Assembly (NCBI GenBank): GCA_949285255.1
Contig: CASDXV010000010.1
Coordinates: 1-50,149 of the forward strand
Source of the DNA: an uncultured bacterium
GTDB lineage: Bacteria > Cyanobacteriota > Vampirovibrionia > Gastranaerophilales > Gastranaerophilaceae
Reading direction: 5' to 3'
Length of the DNA: 50,149 nt
Shown: positions 9,074-17,383 of the stretch, in pieces
Numbering within the stretch: position 1 is the first letter of the stretch
Layout of the letters: every line of letters starts with the position of its first letter
The notes under the pieces: model-generated
The model's input: the letters and a program-made list of their open reading frames with translations, nothing else
Told to the model about the DNA's origin: nothing
Database searches by the model: none
Position numbers and translations under genes: made by a program

Positions 9074-11164
9074 ATGTTCAAGAAAATATTATCTTCCCTG
9101 CTTATAAATTTGCTGATATTTCCAAGCGTTTTTGCGGCAGCTGAAACAACCGATACCAAGCAAGAAAAAACATCCATTATAAAAGAATTCAAAACAGGCT
9201 CAAAGAGTGTAAAATTTAGCGATAATATCCTAAAAAGAACGGTTGATGACGCTATTGTTCCAAAGAAACTTGAAACATCGATGAAAAACTCAATAGCGCA
9301 TATTTACGGCAGAGAAAATGTGGATATAATTTATGCTAATGTCTATGAAATAATTAAAAAATCAAAAGACAAAAGAAGCCTCGAACTTTTAAAAGAAGAT
9401 TTATCGCGTCCTTCTGACTGGTATAAAGACGAAGTAATTTATATGTTCTACCCTGACCAGTTTGGAGTTGGTGAGGACGGTAAACCAAATACTTTTAAAG
9501 ATTTGGTCGGTATGCTTGACTACCTTAAAGACTTAGGGGTCACAACCATATATATTATGCCTTTTGCCGATTCTCCGATGAACGATTCGGGTTTTGATGT
9601 TAAAAATCCTAAAAACGTGAGAAAAGACCTTGGCGGTATGCCCGAGTTTAAAGAGTTTGCAGACGCTGCAAGGAAAAAAGGCTTTAAAATAAAAGCAGAT
9701 TTAATCTTAAATCATTTTTCAGACCAACATGAATGGTTCCAATCTGCTCTTAAAGGCGATTTAGATAAACTTCATTACTTTATCGTAAGAGAAGATAAGC
9801 CTGAGTATAAAGTCTACAAAGATGAAAAAGTAGGCTATATAGCAGAATACAAAGAAAAAGACGGTACGGTTACAAAAAGGAGAATTATATTCCCCGAAGT
9901 GTCCGATAATCACTGGCGAAAAGTAACTATCGAGGGCAAAGATTATTATTTGTACCATACTTTTTATCCTTTCCAGCTTGATATCAACTGGGAAAATCCC
10001 AAAGTTCTCTACTATGTGCTTGAAACAGTTGCTTTCTGGGCAAATTTAGGGGTAGATATTTTTAGGCTTGACGCTATTCCTTACTACACAAAAGAAGAAG
10101 GAACAACGGCAGAAAATCTGCCTAAAACTCATGAGATAATTCAACTTTTAAGTGCGTTTTTACAAACAACCGCACCGCGCTCTATTATTCAGGCGGAAGC
10201 TTGTCAGCAGCCAAAAAAAATCCTGCCTTACTTCGGTACGGACAGAAAAGTAGAACATAAGATTTTAGGCGAAACAAAAGAAATACAAAGGACTTCAGAA
10301 GTTCAGATTTGCTATCATTTCCCCTACATGCCTGCTATTTGGGCGTCTTTGGTAACTGCTGACAATAAGCACTTCTGGGAGGCTTACAAACAAACTCCAA
10401 AAATCCCTGAAAGTGCCGCTTGGGCTATGTTTTTAAGAGTTCATGACGAGTTAACTCTTGAGATGGTAGACCCTCAGACTCGTGAACTTTTGTATGAGAG
10501 CTTAACTCCAAAGGGTGCAACTTTCAGAAAAGGTTACGGTATATCGGGCAGACTTGCAAATTTCCTTGACAATGACCCGGATAGAATTGCCATGGCTTTT
10601 TCAATTATGCTTTCACTTCCCGGTGTACCTATAATTTATTACGGTGATGAAATAGGCGTGCAAAATAACTTTGCAAATGCAAGAAAAAGCGCTAAAGCCC
10701 GCGAGGCAAAGCAAAAAGCTCAAAAAGAAAAAGTAAATATGCTAAGCTACTTTGACTCTCGCGACATCAACAGAGGCCCTATTAAAAAAAGCGTATTTTA
10801 TAATGCGATTAAAGACTCCGTAAGCTTTAACCACAGGGTTTATTCAAGAGTTAAAAAACTTATCAAAGTAAGAAAACAAACCCCCGTGCTCTCTCATGGC
10901 ACCTTTGTTGAATTAAAAACAGAATCTCCCGAGGTTTTTGCATACGTTAGAGAATACAACGGTCAAAGAATAGTTGTTATAAATAACCTCTCTGACAGTC
11001 GTGAAAGAGCTACGGTAAACTTTATAAACGATAATTTTGGTAAAAAGGCAAAAGACGTCTACTTTAAAGACCTTTTAAGCGATAAAATGATTAGAGCAAG
11101 AGCGCAAAACAAGCAAATAACCGTGCGCTTAAAACCCTATGACGCGCTTTGGCTTAAGCTTTAA
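9074..11164 (+). CDS. Exported GH13 alpha-amylase-family enzyme, trehalose-synthase-like
   Basis: 696 residues. N-terminal signal peptide (MFKKILSSLLINLLIFPSVFA, cleavage near residue 22), so it acts outside the cytoplasm. After an N-terminal extension to ~115 the GH13 barrel shows all four classic regions: DLILNH (209-214), FRLDAIP (330-336, nucleophile Asp333), IIQAEA (371-376, acid/base Glu375) and LRVHDELTLE (455-464, His457-Asp458). HDELTLEM and the later SLPGVPIIYYGDEIG resemble trehalose synthase (maltose alpha-D-glucosyltransferase) and close hydrolases. Subfamily and substrate are not certain: a periplasmic maltodextrin- or sucrose-acting enzyme is possible, and trehalose synthases are normally cytoplasmic. 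Ribosome site is weak. The 3' end overlaps convergent nanK by 11 bp. Confidence 0.85.
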   Translation: MFKKILSSLLINLLIFPSVFAAAETTDTKQEKTSIIKEFKTGSKSVKFSDNILKRTVDDAIVPKKLETSMKNSIAHIYGRENVDIIYANVYEIIKKSKDKRSLELLKEDLSRPSDWYKDEVIYMFYPDQFGVGEDGKPNTFKDLVGMLDYLKDLGVTTIYIMPFADSPMNDSGFDVKNPKNVRKDLGGMPEFKEFADAARKKGFKIKADLILNHFSDQHEWFQSALKGDLDKLHYFIVREDKPEYKVYKDEKVGYIAEYKEKDGTVTKRRIIFPEVSDNHWRKVTIEGKDYYLYHTFYPFQLDINWENPKVLYYVLETVAFWANLGVDIFRLDAIPYYTKEEGTTAENLPKTHEIIQLLSAFLQTTAPRSIIQAEACQQPKKILPYFGTDRKVEHKILGETKEIQRTSEVQICYHFPYMPAIWASLVTADNKHFWEAYKQTPKIPESAAWAMFLRVHDELTLEMVDPQTRELLYESLTPKGATFRKGYGISGRLANFLDNDPDRIAMAFSIMLSLPGVPIIYYGDEIGVQNNFANARKSAKAREAKQKAQKEKVNMLSYFDSRDINRGPIKKSVFYNAIKDSVSFNHRVYSRVKKLIKVRKQTPVLSHGTFVELKTESPEVFAYVREYNGQRIVVINNLSDSRERATVNFINDNFGKKAKDVYFKDLLSDKMIRARAQNKQITVRLKPYDALWLKL

Positions 11165-12032
11165 ACTTATCAAAAGCCAAAAGCGCAGCGCCTATCATAC
11201 CTGCGTAGTTGCCTGATGTCGCATGGAGGATTTTAGTCGGCAGCGTGACTATTTCATCATTTACCACGCGCTCCATATACTCTACATCACAAAATCTTCC
11301 CATAGAGCCCGATAATACTATGCAGTCAGGGTCAAATATGTCTGCAAGACCGACAAGTCCTGCTATGATGTAATTTTGCCAGATGTTATACGCGCGCAGC
11401 ATTTTTTCATCTCCCTCATCAACCCCTCTTATAATGTCATAGGTTGTGATGTCTTTATTTCCCGTAACATCAATACCAGTAATTCTAAGCCCGTTACCCG
11501 AAGCGTAAATTTCAAAACAATCATAAGCTTCGCAGCTGCAGCGGCGTTTTTTGTCCATAGACATTTTAAAGTGCATTTCTCCCGCTACGCCTGATTTTCC
11601 TTTTAGGAGCTTGCCGTCTACTATAATGCCTCCGCCTACTCCTGTGCCCAGTGTTAGTGTGATGTTATTGTCCATGCCTCTTGCGCTTCCTATTTTATAC
11701 TCCGCCCAGGCAGCGCAGTTGGCGTCATTTTCAACAAAAACGGGTTTTTTTGAAAGTGATTCAAAATCAGTTTTAGGGTAACCGAAAGCAAGATTTGCAG
11801 TGGAGCATATTACCTTTGTATTTTCTCTGTTAACTCCGCCTGCTGTTGAAATCGCTACAAATTCAATTTCATCTTCAAAACGCGAGATAATATCCCTCAA
11901 AAGCGCTACAATTTCTTCAGCCGTTTTTGGTGTGGGGTGTTTTTCAATTTCTGATACTATTTCTCCGTTTGTATCAATTTGTGCGGCGTAGATTTTTGTT
12001 CCGCCAATATCTAAACTCAGCGCTTTTCTCAT
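11154..12032 (-). CDS. nanK: ROK-family sugar kinase, probably N-acetylmannosamine kinase
   Basis: 292 residues from ATG 12032, which overlaps the nanE stop as ATGA (translational coupling); an upstream in-frame start at 12101 would lie inside nanE and is rejected. ROK features: phosphate-binding DIGGTK (8-13), ENDANC (101-106, catalytic base Asp103), GTGVGGG (129-135), GEMH (151-154) and zinc cluster CSCEAYDCFE (165-174), a variant of CxCGxxGCxE with both glycines replaced. ROK kinases phosphorylate glucose, ManNAc, GlcNAc or others; the coupling to nanE argues for ManNAc to ManNAc-6-phosphate. Plain glucokinase is the main alternative. No nanA lyase or sialic acid transporter is in the window. 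Confidence 0.8.
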   Translation of the reverse strand: MRKALSLDIGGTKIYAAQIDTNGEIVSEIEKHPTPKTAEEIVALLRDIISRFEDEIEFVAISTAGGVNRENTKVICSTANLAFGYPKTDFESLSKKPVFVENDANCAAWAEYKIGSARGMDNNITLTLGTGVGGGIIVDGKLLKGKSGVAGEMHFKMSMDKKRRCSCEAYDCFEIYASGNGLRITGIDVTGNKDITTYDIIRGVDEGDEKMLRAYNIWQNYIIAGLVGLADIFDPDCIVLSGSMGRFCDVEYMERVVNDEIVTLPTKILHATSGNYAGMIGAALLAFDKFKA

Positions 12033-12712
12033 TTTAATATCTCCGTAAATCTCTTCGTTATAAGCTGCGGACGGGTTATGGCCGAACCTATTACAACACA
12101 AAATGCTCCGCAGTTAAATGCCTCTTTTACCTGCTTTGGTGTCCATATTTTACCCTCTACAATGACAGGTTTCTTGTAGTTTTTTGTAATTTCTCTGCAA
12201 AGTTCAAAATCAGGTGTATCAGGGTTGTTTTTTGTTTCTTGAGTGTACCCGCTTAGGGTTGTTGAAACAATGTCAAAGCCAAGTTCTATGGCGTTTTTTG
12301 CCTCTTTATATGTAGCAATGTCAGCCATGGCAAGTTTCCCTTTTGATTTTATAAAATCTAAAATATCACTTAGTTTTTCATCGTTTGGTCTTTTTCTTAG
12401 TGTAGCATCAAGCGCCACAATATCAGCCCCTGCCTCGATAATTTCTTCTGCGTCTTTAAGTGTCGGGGTAATGTATACAACATCCAAGAAATTATCGGGA
12501 ATTTTTGAGGGTTTTGTAATTCCTATAACGGGAATTTGCGGGTACATGTCTTTTGCATTTTTTATATCCCGCACACCTGCGAGCCTTAATCCTGAAGCAC
12601 CGCCAGCAACAACGCTTTTAATCATGGCATTAAGTGCAATTTCATTGTATAGAGGTTCATCAGGCATTGCCTGAACAGAAACCACTATTTTATTTTTCAA
12701 CTTTTGTAACAT
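12029..12712 (-). CDS. nanE: N-acetylmannosamine-6-phosphate 2-epimerase
   Basis: 227 residues from ATG 12712, the family's usual length; AAAGGTAG stands upstream and a TATAAT lies at 12740-12735. A TIM-barrel epimerase converting ManNAc-6-P to GlcNAc-6-P in the cytoplasm, feeding amino-sugar catabolism or wall synthesis. Typical features: VVSVQAMPDEPLYN near the N-terminus, GASGLRLAGVRDI, PVIGITK, ADIVALDAT, LAMADIATYKEA, VSTTLSGYT and, near the end, PVIVEGKIWTPKQVKEAF and GAFCVVIGSAITRP (phosphate binding). Overlaps nanK by 4 bp (ATGA), so the two steps are co-expressed. Diverges from tig. Confidence 0.93.
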   Translation of the reverse strand: MLQKLKNKIVVSVQAMPDEPLYNEIALNAMIKSVVAGGASGLRLAGVRDIKNAKDMYPQIPVIGITKPSKIPDNFLDVVYITPTLKDAEEIIEAGADIVALDATLRKRPNDEKLSDILDFIKSKGKLAMADIATYKEAKNAIELGFDIVSTTLSGYTQETKNNPDTPDFELCREITKNYKKPVIVEGKIWTPKQVKEAFNCGAFCVVIGSAITRPQLITKRFTEILK

Positions 12713-12815
12713 ATATGAACTACCTTTTGCATAAATTATACACCAAATTGACCATGATTTTTGTTTTTGATTTATACTATTATACAGACACACTTAATTT
12801 AAAATAAGAGGAACT

Positions 12816-14111
12816 ATGACTAAAAGTACAATTGAAAGACAAGAAGGAAATCTTGCAAAAATTACCATCACCATTGACGCAAAACAGGCAGACGAATTAT
12901 ATGCCAGAACCCTAAAAAGAATCGGTTCAAATATTAACATTGCAGGCTTTAGAAAAGGAAAAGCACCTAACAATGTTATTGAAAAATATGTAGGTAAAGA
13001 AAGAATTAAAATAGAGGCAATCGAGAGCGTATTCCCTATGGAATTTTCTAAAGTTGCTCAGGAAGAAAAACTCGACCTTGCAACTCAGCCTCAGATTGAA
13101 CACTTTGAATATGAAACGGGAAAAGATTTGGTAATTAACGTAAAAGCCGAATTAAAGCCCGAATTTACCCTTGCACCTTACAAAGATGTAGAGGTTGAAT
13201 ACGAAGAGTTCAAAAACGACTCTGACGCTATGGAAAAAGAACTTCAGGCTCTTCAGAGCAGATTTGCAACTTTAGAAAAAGTTGACAGAGCGTCAAACAA
13301 CACTGACGTTGTGGTTTTTGACTTTGAAGGAAGTGTTAACGGCGAGCCTATTGAGCATGGCAGTGCAAAAAACCACACTCTTGACTTGGCTCATTCAAAC
13401 TTTATCCCCGGCTTTGCCGAAGGTCTTGTCGGCCATAGCGCAGGCGAAGAGTTTGTTATAGACGTTACTTTCCCTGAAAACTACCACGAACCAAAGCTAA
13501 AAGGCGCACCCGCTCAGTTTAAAATTAATCTTCATGAAGTTAAAGAGCGCAAATTGCCCGAACTTAACGATGAACTTGCAAAAAAAGCAGGCAAATTTGA
13601 AACACTTGACGCTCTTAAAGAAGATATTCAAAAATATCTTGACGATGCGCAAACTTTTGAAAACGAAAAGAGAAAATCAGACGCTATTTTCAACAAAGTT
13701 TATAATGACACAAATATAGACATTCAAGACTCTATGATTGCGCGCGAGGTTGAAGCGGTTAAAGAAGAAACCAAACAAAACGCACTTCGCCAAGGTCAAG
13801 ACTGGGATAAAATCGTTGAAACAGAGGGCAAAGACTCTGTTGATGAAAAACTTCGCGAAGAAGCAATTAAGAGAATTAAAAACTCTTTGATTATAGAAAG
13901 AATCACTAAAGAAGAAAATATCAAAATCGAACAAAGCGATTTGTTAATGCAGATACAAGAAATAGCAAGAATGTACGGTGCTAACGCAACTTCAGTATTT
14001 GAAGAGATGAAAAAGAACCCCTCTTCTTTTGCTCTTTTATCTCAACAAATTGCAACAAGAAAAGTCAACGAATTGCTCTTAAGTTCAAACAAATTTAAGG
14101 CAAAAGCATAG
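12816..14111 (+). CDS. tig: Trigger factor
   Basis: 431 residues; the ribosome-bound chaperone and peptidyl-prolyl isomerase that meets nascent chains. Three domains are seen: N-terminal ribosome-binding domain with signature GFRKGKAP (44-51), FKBP-type PPIase domain around 150-245 (VVFDFEGSVNGEPIEHG, FIPGFAEGLVGHSAGEE, VTFPENYHEPKLKG), and a helical C-terminal domain rich in Lys/Glu. SD AAGAGGA lies before ATG 12816. First gene of tig-clpP-clpX, the common bacterial arrangement. A TTGACC at 12748 with TATACT at 12773 (19-nt spacer) may be the promoter. Confidence 0.97.
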   Translation: MTKSTIERQEGNLAKITITIDAKQADELYARTLKRIGSNINIAGFRKGKAPNNVIEKYVGKERIKIEAIESVFPMEFSKVAQEEKLDLATQPQIEHFEYETGKDLVINVKAELKPEFTLAPYKDVEVEYEEFKNDSDAMEKELQALQSRFATLEKVDRASNNTDVVVFDFEGSVNGEPIEHGSAKNHTLDLAHSNFIPGFAEGLVGHSAGEEFVIDVTFPENYHEPKLKGAPAQFKINLHEVKERKLPELNDELAKKAGKFETLDALKEDIQKYLDDAQTFENEKRKSDAIFNKVYNDTNIDIQDSMIAREVEAVKEETKQNALRQGQDWDKIVETEGKDSVDEKLREEAIKRIKNSLIIERITKEENIKIEQSDLLMQIQEIARMYGANATSVFEEMKKNPSSFALLSQQIATRKVNELLLSSNKFKAKA

Positions 14112-14135
14112 TGAATTACGAAAGGAAAATATAGT

Positions 14136-14738
14136 ATGAGTTTTGTACCTGTTGTTATTGAACAATCATCCAGAGGCGAAAGGTCTTTTGACATATTTTC
14201 AAGACTTTTAAGAGAAAGAATTATCTTCCTCGGTACTCCTATAGATGATATGGTTGCAAATCTTATCGTAGCGCAAATGTTGCTTTTGGACAGTGAAAAC
14301 CCCGAAAAAGACATTATGCTCTACATTAACTCTCCCGGCGGCTCAGTTACCGCAGGTTTTGCAATATATGATACAATGCAGCATATAAGAGCTGATGTTT
14401 CTACAATCTGTCTTGGTCAGGCAGCTTCAATGGGCGCATTCCTCTTATCATCAGGTGCAAAAGGCAAACGTCTTGCGCTTCCTCACTCAAGAATTTTAAT
14501 CCACCAACCCTTAGGCGGTGCGCAAGGTCAGGCAACGGATATTGAAATTCAGGCAAATGAAATTTTGAGAATTAAAAAATCTCTAAACAATATCCTTGCA
14601 AATAACACGGGCCAGCCTCTTAAAAAGATTGAAAAAGATACTGACCGTGATTACATTATGACACCTGAAGAGGCTGTTGAATACGGCATGATAGACAGAG
14701 TAATTACTTTAGATAATGCTGAAAATAAAGAAAATTAA
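14136..14738 (+). CDS. clpP: ATP-dependent Clp protease, proteolytic subunit
   Basis: 200 residues, standard ClpP length. Serine protease that forms a tetradecameric barrel with ClpX (next gene). Catalytic triad visible: Ser98 in [11 protein letters not shown], His123 in LIHQPLGG, Asp172 in TDRDYIM. The glycine-rich [10 protein letters not shown] (65-74) forms the oxyanion region. Starts 24 nt after tig stop, with AAAGGA in front, and is followed 14 nt later by clpX, so the three are one operon. Confidence 0.97.
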   Translation: MSFVPVVIEQSSRGERSFDIFSRLLRERIIFLGTPIDDMVANLIVAQMLLLDSENPEKDIMLYINSPGGSVTAGFAIYDTMQHIRADVSTICLGQAASMGAFLLSSGAKGKRLALPHSRILIHQPLGGAQGQATDIEIQANEILRIKKSLNNILANNTGQPLKKIEKDTDRDYIMTPEEAVEYGMIDRVITLDNAENKEN

Positions 14739-14752
14739 TTTGGAGATATTAA

Positions 14753-16060
14753 ATGTCTAAAACTGACGAACCTAATTTAAAATGTTCATTTTGCGGTAAA
14801 ACGCAAGACCAGGTTAAAAAGCTAATCGCAGGGCCTGATGTTTGCATATGCGATGAGTGTATTGAACTGTGTAATGAGATTTTAGATGAGGAATTGTTCA
14901 ACCTCAAGGGTGATGAAAAAGCCCAAGAGGCAGAACTATTGTATGAAGGTATTCCAAAACCTCAAGAGATTAAGGCTTATCTTGATGAGCACATTGTAGG
15001 TCAGGACGATGCCAAAAAAGTTCTCTCGGTTGCAGTTTATAACCACTACAAAAGAATTGCTCACAACATGGAAAATGAAAAATCCGATGTTGAAATTCAA
15101 AAGAGCAATATCCTCCTTGTAGGGCCTACAGGTTCAGGTAAAACCTTATTAGCGCAGACATTGGCTAAACTTTTAAATGTTCCTTTTGCGGTTGCTGACG
15201 CTACAACCCTAACTGAGGCCGGTTATGTGGGTGATGACGTTGAAAATATTCTTTTAAGACTTTATCAAAGTGCCGACTACAACGCTCAAAAGGCTGAGCG
15301 CGGTATAATCTATATCGATGAAATCGACAAAATCGCAAGAAAATCCGAAAATCCCTCTATCACACGTGATGTTTCAGGCGAGGGTGTTCAACAGGCACTG
15401 TTAAAAATGATAGAAGGAACGGTTGCAAATGTTCCTCCGCAAGGCGGAAGAAAGCACCCTCATCAAGAGTTTATTCAAATCGATACATCAAACATCCTCT
15501 TTATTGTGGGCGGTGCGTTTGTCGGTTTGGATAAAATTGTTGAAAGACGCGCAGGTGACTCCTCAACCGTCGGCTTTGGTTCAAAATCGGTAAGTGCAGC
15601 GGAAAAAGAACTTCAAGCGGCAAAAATGCTTAAAAAACTTCAACCCGATGACTTATTGAAGTTTGGTTTGATACCTGAATTTGTCGGCAGAATACCAATT
15701 TACACCGTTCTTGACCCGCTTGATGAGCAAACTCTTAAAATGATTTTAACAAAACCCAAAAACGCTATTGTTAAGCAGTACCAATGCTTAATGCAAATGG
15801 ACGGTGTTGAACTCAAGTTCGATGATGAGGCGATTGACCTCATTGCAAAAGAAGCCATAAAAAGAAAAACAGGCGCCCGTGCTCTTCGCTCAATTGTTGA
15901 AGAGATTATGCTGGATGTTATGTATGAAGTTCCCTCAAATTCAGACATAAAGACATTTACAGTCACGGCCGATATGGTGAGCAAAAAAAAGAACGTAGCG
16001 GAGCTCATCAAGCTCCCGACAAAGAATAATTTGTCGAAAATTGAAGAAGATATCGCATAG
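14753..16060 (+). CDS. clpX: ATP-dependent Clp protease ATP-binding subunit ClpX
   Basis: 435 residues. N-terminal C4 zinc-binding domain with Cys11, Cys14, Cys33 and Cys36 (CSFC...CDEC) for substrate and adaptor docking; AAA+ domain with Walker A GPTGSGKT (124-131), Walker [11 protein letters not shown], and the pore and sensor motifs ([24 protein letters not shown]). The ClpP-docking loop region ([11 protein letters not shown]) is present. SD GGAG 7 nt before ATG 14753. Unfolds tagged substrates and feeds them to ClpP from the same operon. Confidence 0.97.
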   Translation: MSKTDEPNLKCSFCGKTQDQVKKLIAGPDVCICDECIELCNEILDEELFNLKGDEKAQEAELLYEGIPKPQEIKAYLDEHIVGQDDAKKVLSVAVYNHYKRIAHNMENEKSDVEIQKSNILLVGPTGSGKTLLAQTLAKLLNVPFAVADATTLTEAGYVGDDVENILLRLYQSADYNAQKAERGIIYIDEIDKIARKSENPSITRDVSGEGVQQALLKMIEGTVANVPPQGGRKHPHQEFIQIDTSNILFIVGGAFVGLDKIVERRAGDSSTVGFGSKSVSAAEKELQAAKMLKKLQPDDLLKFGLIPEFVGRIPIYTVLDPLDEQTLKMILTKPKNAIVKQYQCLMQMDGVELKFDDEAIDLIAKEAIKRKTGARALRSIVEEIMLDVMYEVPSNSDIKTFTVTADMVSKKKNVAELIKLPTKNNLSKIEEDIA

Positions 16061-16130
16061 TTGATGTAAATTTCTTGCAAGTCAACAAAAATAACAATAA
16101 AATAATGCTATAACCGGTTTGGAGAAAAAA

Positions 16131-17300
16131 ATGAAGAAGATTTTTAAGTTTTTTGCAGTTTTGATTTGTGCCCTTGCGCTCAATTTCAACACTGCTTTTG
16201 CTGATACTTTTAACGATTTGCCCCCCTCGCACTGGGCATATGAAGCAGTTGAGTACTTGTATGAAAACGGCGTTGTCGTAGGCTATCCTGATGGCAGCTA
16301 CAAGGCCGATAACAATGTTACAAGGGCTGAGTTTTGTTCTATGGTTGTGAGCGCTCTTCGCTTAAGAGAAAAAACAATTGATTCTATAAGAGAATTTAAA
16401 GATGTTGCAGATTGGTACTGGGCATATAATGACATCCAGTTGGCATCGTTCTTTGACCTTGTAAAAGGTACACCTGACGGGTATTTCTTCCCTACTAACA
16501 CAGTTTCTCGTGTTGAAGTTTTATCTGTTGTGCTAAATTCTCTTACTACAAATGATATGACTCAGGATGAGGCTTTAGCAATACTTGCAAAATACCCTGA
16601 TGCAAACGAAGTTCCTCTCTGGGGTCTTGTAAAAACCGCTAAAGCCGTCCAAAACGGCTTAATGTATAATACCCCCGGTCATGAACACACACTTGAACCT
16701 AACCGTCCCGCAACTCGCGGCGAAGTTGCAATGTTTATCTACAATATGATGGCACAAGTTAGCATCAGACCCTCAGAAAAGCTTGCAGACAAGAAAAGAC
16801 CCGTTATAAAAGACGGCTACGTTGTAGAAAACGCTTATTTTGACGGTGATGAGATTGTAATCCCTGCAGGAACAATCTTGCCTTTGGGTGTAATGGAATG
16901 TATCAATGTTCAAAAAGCTAAACCGGGTGACCCCTTTGTTGCTCGTGCGTTAGTTAACTTTGTGGATAAAGACAGATTGCTTTTGATTCCTATAGGAACT
17001 CAATTTAGCGGTAAAGTTGTTAAAACCAAAAAGCCTTTAAGATTCTTTAAAAACGCTTATATCGCACTTCAAACAGAATCTGTTCTTGATAAAGACGGCA
17101 ATGTTGTAGGCCCTGCTTTAGCTACACTAGGGCAAAAAGAGCCTGAAATCCGCTTGATAAGAGGTTGTCCGCACTTAACAAAAGTTCGTTACTACGGTAC
17201 AAGAACTCAAAAAATGTGGATTCACAAATCTCAAAGAGTAGATTTCGTTCTTCAAGAACCTATCAGAATAAAAATTCTTGAAAACCAATTTATTCAATAA
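16131..17300 (+). CDS. Exported S-layer-homology (SLH) domain protein
   Basis: 389 residues from ATG 16131, with GGAG 6 nt upstream; a TTG at 16119 is rejected because it would place that ribosome site inside the gene. Signal peptide MKKIFKFFAVLICALALNFN...AFA, cleavage near residue 24. Three SLH repeats follow: FNDLPPSHWAYEAVEYLYEN...GYPDGSY...VTRAEF (about 27-72), FKDVADWYWAYNDI...GTPDGYF...VSRVEV (about 90-135) and a weaker third ending ATRGEVAMF (about 152-205). SLH domains bind pyruvylated or similar wall polymers; in cyanobacteria and relatives they tie outer-membrane proteins to peptidoglycan. The C-terminal half (about 225-389) is beta-rich (IPAGTILPLGV; LIPIGTQFSGKVV) and of unknown function. 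An extended -10 (TGC-TATAAC, 16106-16114) is upstream. Confidence 0.85.
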   Translation: MKKIFKFFAVLICALALNFNTAFADTFNDLPPSHWAYEAVEYLYENGVVVGYPDGSYKADNNVTRAEFCSMVVSALRLREKTIDSIREFKDVADWYWAYNDIQLASFFDLVKGTPDGYFFPTNTVSRVEVLSVVLNSLTTNDMTQDEALAILAKYPDANEVPLWGLVKTAKAVQNGLMYNTPGHEHTLEPNRPATRGEVAMFIYNMMAQVSIRPSEKLADKKRPVIKDGYVVENAYFDGDEIVIPAGTILPLGVMECINVQKAKPGDPFVARALVNFVDKDRLLLIPIGTQFSGKVVKTKKPLRFFKNAYIALQTESVLDKDGNVVGPALATLGQKEPEIRLIRGCPHLTKVRYYGTRTQKMWIHKSQRVDFVLQEPIRIKILENQFIQ

Positions 17301-17337
17301 CGAAAATTAAAATAAGATTAATTTTTGTAAGTTTTAT

Positions 17338-17379
17338 AAAAATCCTTATTAATATGTATATATATTGATAAGGATTTTT
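17338..17379 (+). promoter_or_regulatory. Long hairpin enclosing the clpB ribosome-binding site
   Basis: Arms AAAAATCCTTAT (17338-17349) and ATAAGGATTTTT (17368-17379) are perfectly complementary. The inner bases continue pairing with two G-U wobbles to a TATA loop at 17357-17360, about 19 bp in all. The clpB SD AAGGA (17370-17374) lies in the 3' arm, 9 nt from ATG 17384. It may be a heat-melting RNA thermometer, a weak terminator of the SLH gene, or both. Confidence 0.55.
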
Positions 17380-17383
17380 TGTT

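Noticed and set aside
12029-12101. ROK kinase starting at 12101
   Set aside because: The added residues are not family-like and overlap nanE heavily; ATG 12032 gives the DIGGTK motif at position 8 and an ATGA overlap.
16119-16131. Alternative TTG start for the SLH protein
   Set aside because: It would place the GGAG ribosome site inside the gene; ATG 16131 has that site at the correct distance and gives a normal signal peptide.
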